In this document: piece by piece, positions 60,149 through 64,000 of the stretch
How positions within the stretch are numbered: position 1 is the first letter of the stretch
How the letters are laid out: every line of letters starts with the position of its first letter
Assembly: GCF_947498805.1 (NCBI RefSeq)
Contig: NZ_CANMLT010000006.1
Location: forward strand, 124,001-188,000
DNA from: an uncultured Tenacibaculum sp.
Lineage (GTDB): Bacteria; Bacteroidota; Bacteroidia; Flavobacteriales; Flavobacteriaceae
DNA: 64,000 nucleotides
Direction: 5' to 3'
The notes under the pieces: generated by a model
Told to the model about the DNA's origin: nothing
Databases searched by the model: none
Seen by the model: only the letters and a program-made list of their open reading frames with translations
Translations under genes and position numbers: made by a program

Positions 60149-61471
60149 TTATTTTATTGGTGTATTTAATGCGTTGTCTAATTTTGCCTTGTTGGCAATG
60201 ATGTTTAAAATTGATTGTAAGTAACTGTTTTGTTGTCCGTACAACTGATTACGAGCAGCTAATAAATCGATACTCGTAGTAACTCCTTCATCAAACTTTA
60301 CTTTTTGTTTGCGTTCAATTCGGGTAGCTAATGCTAAGTTTCTTTTTGCAGTTTCGTAATTTTCAATACTTAATTGGTAGTTACTCTTAGCTTGTTCTGC
60401 CTGTAAGTTTAAGCGTTGTTTTGTTTCAGATAAACGGATATCTGCACTCTCTAAAGCAATTCTTGCTTGTGCAGTTTTTGCTGTTCTCCCAAAACTGCTA
60501 AAGATTGGCACGTTTATTCCTACTCCAAAAACAGAAGTTGAAATCCATTCTTGCGATGAATTAAAGAAGTCAAAACTATTCGCGTTTGCTAATCTAGAAT
60601 AGTTTACAAAAGCATTGATGCTTGGTAAAGCTCTACTTTTTTCTAACCTCATTAACAATCGCTTGCTTTCTCTATCATTTTGAGCGATTCTAAAATCAAT
60701 ATGATTGTCTAAATCAAACGATTCTGCTAACAAATTTAAATCATTAGTACTCAATACCAAATCATCTAAACCATCTGTTAAAGTTAACTTAGTATTTATT
60801 GGATTCCCTAAAGCCAAGTTTAACATTTGATACGCAATTTCTCTATTTCTATCAGCATTTCTTTGCTGACTGATAATATTTCCTTGCGTAATTTCAAACT
60901 GCTCTACAGTTTCTTCTTCTGTTAATCCTTCTTTAAAACCTTCTCTCGCTCCTTTTAATTGACGATCTACAGTTTTCTTATTTTCCTTTAATATATCAAT
61001 ACGCTCTTCTGCAACTAGTACATTTCCGTAAGCATTGATAATAGCTTCTCTTGTTGCTAATTCGGTTTTCTCTTTTGCTTGTTCTGAAATTTTTAAATAG
61101 GTTCTTGCTGCTTGTAATCCTACTAAGTAAGATCCATCAAACAATAACTGACTTAAAGTAACTGTACCTGTAATATTGTGCTTTGCTCCAAAATCAATAG
61201 TACCGTCGTTATTAAAGTCAACCCCTGGAAATTGTTGTTTTAAATTGTTTTGATAATTTACAACTCCGTTAATTTGAGGTAACCCTGTTGCTGTAGTTTC
61301 CCATTTTCTTTTTTTCGCTGCTTCAATATCATTCAAAGCAACTTTATTATTATAGTTATTTTTAATAGCAAAATCAATAGCCTCTTTCATTGATAAGCTC
61401 ATTTCTTTTTGTTGTGCCACCCCAATTGTCACCACAAAGAGAAGGTTAAGAATTATTAATCCTCTTTTCAT
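60149..61471 (-). CDS. TolC-family outer-membrane efflux channel
   Basis: Protein of 440 residues with signal peptide MKRGLIILNLLFVVTIGVAQ and two tandem TolC/OEP repeats built of long helices separated by short beta segments: KEMSLSMKEAIDFAIKNNYNNKVALNDIEAAKKRKWETTATGLPQINGVVNYQ, QLLFDGSYLVGLQAARTYLKISEQAKE, and the second set LMRLEKSRALPSINAFVNYSRL, VPIFSSFGRTAKTAQARIALESADIRL, FDEGVTTSIDLLAARNQLY. Forms the trimeric outer-membrane exit duct of the pump encoded downstream. It starts 12 bp after tetR. Confidence 0.94.
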   Translation of the reverse strand: MKRGLIILNLLFVVTIGVAQQKEMSLSMKEAIDFAIKNNYNNKVALNDIEAAKKRKWETTATGLPQINGVVNYQNNLKQQFPGVDFNNDGTIDFGAKHNITGTVTLSQLLFDGSYLVGLQAARTYLKISEQAKEKTELATREAIINAYGNVLVAEERIDILKENKKTVDRQLKGAREGFKEGLTEEETVEQFEITQGNIISQQRNADRNREIAYQMLNLALGNPINTKLTLTDGLDDLVLSTNDLNLLAESFDLDNHIDFRIAQNDRESKRLLMRLEKSRALPSINAFVNYSRLANANSFDFFNSSQEWISTSVFGVGINVPIFSSFGRTAKTAQARIALESADIRLSETKQRLNLQAEQAKSNYQLSIENYETAKRNLALATRIERKQKVKFDEGVTTSIDLLAARNQLYGQQNSYLQSILNIIANKAKLDNALNTPIK

Positions 61472-61483
61472 TAATTATTATAG

Positions 61484-62089
61484 TTAAATAGCGTTGTTTA
61501 GTAATTCGTTTTCTAAAATTTCCAGACCTTTTTTAGTGGCAATAGCTCGTATATGATATTCTAACACTTCATATTCAACCTTCATGAGTTCGTCCATACG
61601 TTCTCCATAGTATTCACTATCAAAAATTCCGAAGATTAACGTGAAATAAAAATTAGTTACTAATTCCTTTTTAATCTCTGGACGGTATAAACCTTGCTCA
61701 ATTCCTTTTTCCAAATTATCGGTATTACAGTCTCGAAACATACAAATCTCTCTATCTACAAGATTCGTATACGATTCTGGGTAATACTTTTTTAATTGAA
61801 ACATAGGTGAGGTTTTTGCATTTTTAAACATCTCTTTAAAGATCTTCTTTACCGCAAATTCTTCTTCGATTGCATTGTAACTTTGTTCTTTAATAAACAT
61901 AATTGCATCATCAATCGCTTTTTGAACTGCCTCTATAGAAGCGTCTACTAAATCGTTCTTGTTTGAAAAATACTTATAAAGTGTCTTTTTTGATATTGCC
62001 AATTCGCTGGCTATATCATCCATCGTTACGCTTTTGAACCCATAGCTCAAAAACATTGCTCCTGCCTTTTCTAAAATTTTATCCTTCAT
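61484..62089 (-). CDS. TetR/AcrR-family transcriptional regulator of the efflux operon
   Basis: Protein of 201 residues: N-terminal TetR HTH KDKILEKAGAMFLSYGFKSVTMDDIASELAISKKTLYKYFSNKNDLVDASIE, then an all-helical ligand-binding domain. ATG 62089 (MKDKILEK) is chosen because TATCTTTG ends 9 nt upstream of it and a longer start at 62128 would lie inside the predicted operator. It is the first gene of its own operon, with tolC, adaptor and pump following, so the palindrome at 62112-62139 is probably its autoregulatory binding site. Confidence 0.92.
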   Translation of the reverse strand: MKDKILEKAGAMFLSYGFKSVTMDDIASELAISKKTLYKYFSNKNDLVDASIEAVQKAIDDAIMFIKEQSYNAIEEEFAVKKIFKEMFKNAKTSPMFQLKKYYPESYTNLVDREICMFRDCNTDNLEKGIEQGLYRPEIKKELVTNFYFTLIFGIFDSEYYGERMDELMKVEYEVLEYHIRAIATKKGLEILENELLNNAI

Positions 62090-62098
62090 AATCGAGGG

Positions 62099-62128
62099 CA
62101 AAGATATGGTAGGAAACTTTAGAAACAA
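62099..62128 (-). promoter_or_regulatory. Promoter of the tetR-tolC-mfp-RND operon
   Basis: On the minus strand TTG (62126-62128), 19-bp spacer, TATCTTTG (62099-62106); 9 nt before the tetR ATG. Confidence 0.78.
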
Positions 62129-62139
62129 AAAAAGTTTCC
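62112..62139. promoter_or_regulatory. Palindromic operator candidate for the TetR regulator
   Basis: Perfect 9-bp inverted repeat GGAAACTTT (62112-62120) and AAAGTTTCC (62131-62139) with a 10-bp spacer. It spans the -33 box and the promoter spacer, so bound protein would block RNA polymerase. Confidence 0.7.
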
Positions 62140-62215
62140 AAAGTTTTAATGATTTTTTAACATTTTAGTTTACATAGCATATTTCTTTACATTATTTTTA
62201 CCAAAAATTTCAGAT

Positions 62216-63187
62216 TTGGACTTATTACAATATCAAAACGATTTTTTAAACTATTTAGAATCTCAGAAAATAGTAAGAGAACCACAGAACTTATATCAAC
62301 CTATAGATTATATCCTTCAGCTAGGAGGTAAAAGAATCCGACCAATATTAACACTAATTGCTGCTGATATCTTTTCGGGTGATTATACCAAAGCCTTACC
62401 AACAGCATTAGCGGTAGAAGTATTTCATAACTTTACCTTAGTACATGATGATATTATGGACGACGCTCCTTTACGCAGAGGTAAAGCAACCGTTCATGAA
62501 AAGTGGGATTTAAATACAGGTATTCTTTCTGGTGATGCCATGTTAATTTTAGCATATCAGTATTTTGAGAATTATCCGCCACATATTTTCCAGCAATTAG
62601 CAAAATTGTTTAGTAAAACTGCTTTAGAAGTTTGCGACGGACAACAATTGGATATTGATTTCGAAACAAGAAATGATGTTTCTATTGAGGAATACATTGA
62701 AATGATTCGTTTAAAAACATCGGTTTTAGTAGCTGCTGCCTTAAAAATGGGGGCCATTATTTCTGAAGCAGATGAAGAACAAGCCAATCATTTATACAAC
62801 TACGGATTAAACTTAGGAATCGCTTTTCAATTACAAGACGATTATTTAGACACCTATGGAGATCCTGAAACCTTTGGAAAACAGGTAGGTGGAGATATTA
62901 TTGAAAACAAAAAAACCTATTTGTATTTAAAGGCTTTAGAAGTTGCTTCTGAAGAGGATAAAAACACTTTAGTAAAACTTTATAATTCTGAAGAACAAGA
63001 CAACGATGCTAAAGTAGCAGCGGTAACCGCTATTTTTAATAACAACAATATTACCCAACACACACAACAACTTATTGAGTACTATACTAATAAGTCTTTT
63101 GAGAGTTTAAGTTTGTTAAACATCTCTGAGAAAGCCAAGCTTGGTTTACGTATGTTTGGGGAAAATTTAATGAATAGAAAAGTGTAA
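62216..63187 (+). CDS. Polyprenyl diphosphate synthase, TTG start
   Basis: Trans-isoprenyl diphosphate synthase of 323 residues. First Asp-rich motif LVHDDIMDDAPLRRGK (Asp78-Asp83), GGKRIRP near residue 40, second Asp-rich motif in FQLQDDYLDTYGD, and the GKQVGGDIIENKKTYL segment after it. Phe73 is five residues before the first motif, an arrangement associated with shorter chain products (C15/C20), but product length cannot be fixed from sequence. The only plausible start is TTG 62216: no ATG occurs in frame until residue 81 and the N-terminal residues match the family. A TATTTTTA element (one mismatch) is 15 nt upstream. Confidence 0.92.
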   Translation: MDLLQYQNDFLNYLESQKIVREPQNLYQPIDYILQLGGKRIRPILTLIAADIFSGDYTKALPTALAVEVFHNFTLVHDDIMDDAPLRRGKATVHEKWDLNTGILSGDAMLILAYQYFENYPPHIFQQLAKLFSKTALEVCDGQQLDIDFETRNDVSIEEYIEMIRLKTSVLVAAALKMGAIISEADEEQANHLYNYGLNLGIAFQLQDDYLDTYGDPETFGKQVGGDIIENKKTYLYLKALEVASEEDKNTLVKLYNSEEQDNDAKVAAVTAIFNNNNITQHTQQLIEYYTNKSFESLSLLNISEKAKLGLRMFGENLMNRKV

Positions 63188-63191
63188 AAAA

Positions 63192-63224
63192 TTGTTTTTA
63201 TTTCAATAAAAGTTTTTATTTTTG
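63192..63224 (+). promoter_or_regulatory. Promoter of the tRNA gene
   Basis: TTG (63192-63194), 22-bp spacer, TATTTTTG (63217-63224); the tRNA begins 17 bases later. Confidence 0.7.
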
Positions 63225-63240
63225 CACACCCAATAAAACG

Positions 63241-63314
63241 GGTCCTATAGCTCAGTTGGTTAGAGCACCTGACTCATAATCAGGGGGTCCATGGTTCGAG
63301 CCCATGTGGGACCA
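63241..63314 (+). tRNA. tRNA with CAU anticodon (tRNA-Ile2 or elongator Met)
   Basis: Complete cloverleaf: acceptor GGTCCTA/TGGGACC with one U-G pair, D-arm GCTC...GAGC with GGTTA loop, anticodon arm CCTGA-CTCATAA-TCAGG, T-arm CATGG-TTCGAGC-CCATG, discriminator A. CCA is not encoded (ACCTTT follows). The CAU anticodon means Met, or Ile when C34 is modified to lysidine by TilS. C4-G69 and C5-G68 in the acceptor stem are features of E. coli tRNA-Ile2 and favour that identity, but do not prove it. The initiator is unlikely, since position 1-72 is a G-C pair. Confidence 0.93.
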
Positions 63315-63639
63315 CCTTTAAAGCTTCACTTTTAGTGAGGCTTTTTTGTTTTAAATCCTTAACCTACAACACATTCAAAAAATCAAACTCAAAAAAATTA
63401 TTTTTTTTTATCACTTAGACCTCCTGACTAACTTGTAAGGAGCATTAGCTATTTTTCCTATCGAAAATATGTAGAAACGATTGCTTTTTAATCGTTTTAC
63501 ACACTTTTCAACAAACTTCCCTATCCTCTTGTCTAGTTGAAAAAGTAATTGATTCACTTACCAAAAGTAATCGAAACAACTACCTGTTTAATCATTTATT
63601 CAACTAACTTTCAGTAACCTAACTTAAAATTCTAAAAAA
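63315..63639. other. Gene-free interval between the tRNA and the lipoprotein gene
   Basis: About 325 bp without a coding frame. It holds the tRNA terminator (63320-63348), an 8-bp inverted repeat AAACGATT/AATCGTTT (63475-63482, 63490-63497) without a T-run, and a weak TAACTTTC element about 30 nt before the lipoprotein start. Nothing else recognised; no transposon end or att-like duplicate of the tRNA 3' end was seen. Confidence 0.7.
63320..63348 (+). terminator. Terminator after the tRNA
   Basis: Stem AAGCTTCACT/AGTGAGGCTT (63321-63330, 63334-63343) with one G-T pair and T-tract. Confidence 0.8.
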
Positions 63640-64000
63640 ATGAAAAAGTCAAAATATTTATATATTTGTTTTATGCTATTATTCTCTTTTTATAATTGTT
63701 CTCAAGAAAACGATCTATCTAAAGAGGTTCTAGTTCAAAGTAATTACTCTATTCCTTCTGTAAAAGAAACGCAACAAACATTTCAACAAACCTTCTTTTC
63801 AAAAAATACATTTTCAAAATCTGAAAAACAATTAGATATTTTATGGGAAGAATCTAGTGTTAAAAAATATAAAGAAGACATAAACATTTTGCACACTCCC
63901 ATTGATTTAAACAGTGAAATACGTATAAAATCATTGGTTAGTTCTGTAGAAAAAGAAGGCGTTATAGAATCCTATATTTTAACCTTAGTTTATGATGAAG
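63640..64000 (+). CDS. Lipoprotein, 3' end beyond window
   Basis: The ATG at 63640 opens a frame that continues to the window edge (about 120 residues visible). It starts with MKKSKYLYICFMLLFSFYNC, a lipoprotein signal with Cys20, followed by SQENDLSKEV and a Gln/Lys/Ser-rich, mixed alpha/beta region. I recognise no family in the visible part. The upstream 325-bp interval and single TAACTTTC element suggest a separately regulated gene. Confidence 0.75.
   Translation, partial: MKKSKYLYICFMLLFSFYNCSQENDLSKEVLVQSNYSIPSVKETQQTFQQTFFSKNTFSKSEKQLDILWEESSVKKYKEDINILHTPIDLNSEIRIKSLVSSVEKEGVIESYILTLVYDE

Noticed and set aside
61484..62128. Longer tetR starting at 62128
   Set aside because: The start lies inside the palindromic operator and upstream of the -7 element.
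63475..63497. att site or terminator after the tRNA
   Set aside because: The inverted repeat AAACGATT/AATCGTTT has no T-run, and no second copy of the tRNA 3' end or integrase gene is in the window.
1..64000. CRISPR arrays, insertion sequences, prophage or integron structures
   Set aside because: No regularly spaced repeats, transposase, integrase or phage structural genes were found on either strand.

Overview
This is an ordinary chromosomal stretch from a low-GC Bacteroidetes, almost certainly a marine-type Flavobacteriaceae (Tenacibaculum/Polaribacter-like by inference; no 16S is present). The evidence is a strongly A/T-biased sequence, promoters of the form TAnnTTTG instead of E. coli-type -10 boxes, almost no Shine-Dalgarno sequences, many SusC/OMP_b-brl-style TonB receptors and lipoproteins with short LxxC lipoboxes, an ExbB-x-ExbD-ExbD cluster, and clade-restricted families (DUF5916, DUF5777, DUF3098). 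No insertion sequence, prophage, CRISPR array or plasmid marker is visible.

Layout: 1-8.9 kb holds a truncated aromatic amino acid hydroxylase, an M48 peptidase, two tandem small membrane proteins, gpmI, a thioredoxin-fold lipoprotein, map, a methyltransferase, apbE and an OmpA lipoprotein. 9-22 kb holds a large DUF5916 barrel protein and then a translation/housekeeping block: rplM-rpsI-rpsB-tsf, pyrH-frr, an RND/MMPL exporter, asnS and rpoN. 22-27 kb holds an outer-membrane barrel protein, an exbB/exbD energising operon, L-asparaginase and a membrane Zn-peptidase. 28-32.2 kb holds a TonB-type receptor followed by a LytS-type kinase and a LytTR regulator. 32-35.6 kb holds a BI-1 protein, lepA and an ECF sigma factor. 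35.9-38.1 kb is a compact four-gene operon: c-type cytochrome lipoprotein, YceI, OB-fold protein, DUF5777 barrel. 38-43.7 kb holds dus, a lipoprotein-export-like permease, rbfA and a NarL-type two-component operon. 43.9-47.6 kb is mce, ftsX-DUF3098-uppP-truB. 47.6-55.4 kb holds small metabolic and stress genes, recX and a second TonB receptor with divergent LytS/LytTR genes. 55.4-62.1 kb is a tetR-tolC-mfp-RND efflux operon (minus strand) with a good palindromic operator. The window ends with a polyprenyl synthase starting at TTG, a CAU-anticodon tRNA and the start of a lipoprotein gene.

Points most worth a second look: two independent copies of a receptor + LytS + LytTR module, one with LytTR-like direct repeats in its divergent promoter region and the other with a promoter-hairpin arrangement ahead of the kinase; an ECF sigma gene with a 69-bp nested inverted repeat, divergent from the heme-protein/YceI/OB/DUF5777 operon (the best candidate here for an undescribed system); and a set of genes (rpoN, rbfA, recX, a mis-named 'ABC ATPase' family gene, and nearly tetR and lytS) whose -7 element lies so close to the start codon that leaderless mRNAs are predicted.
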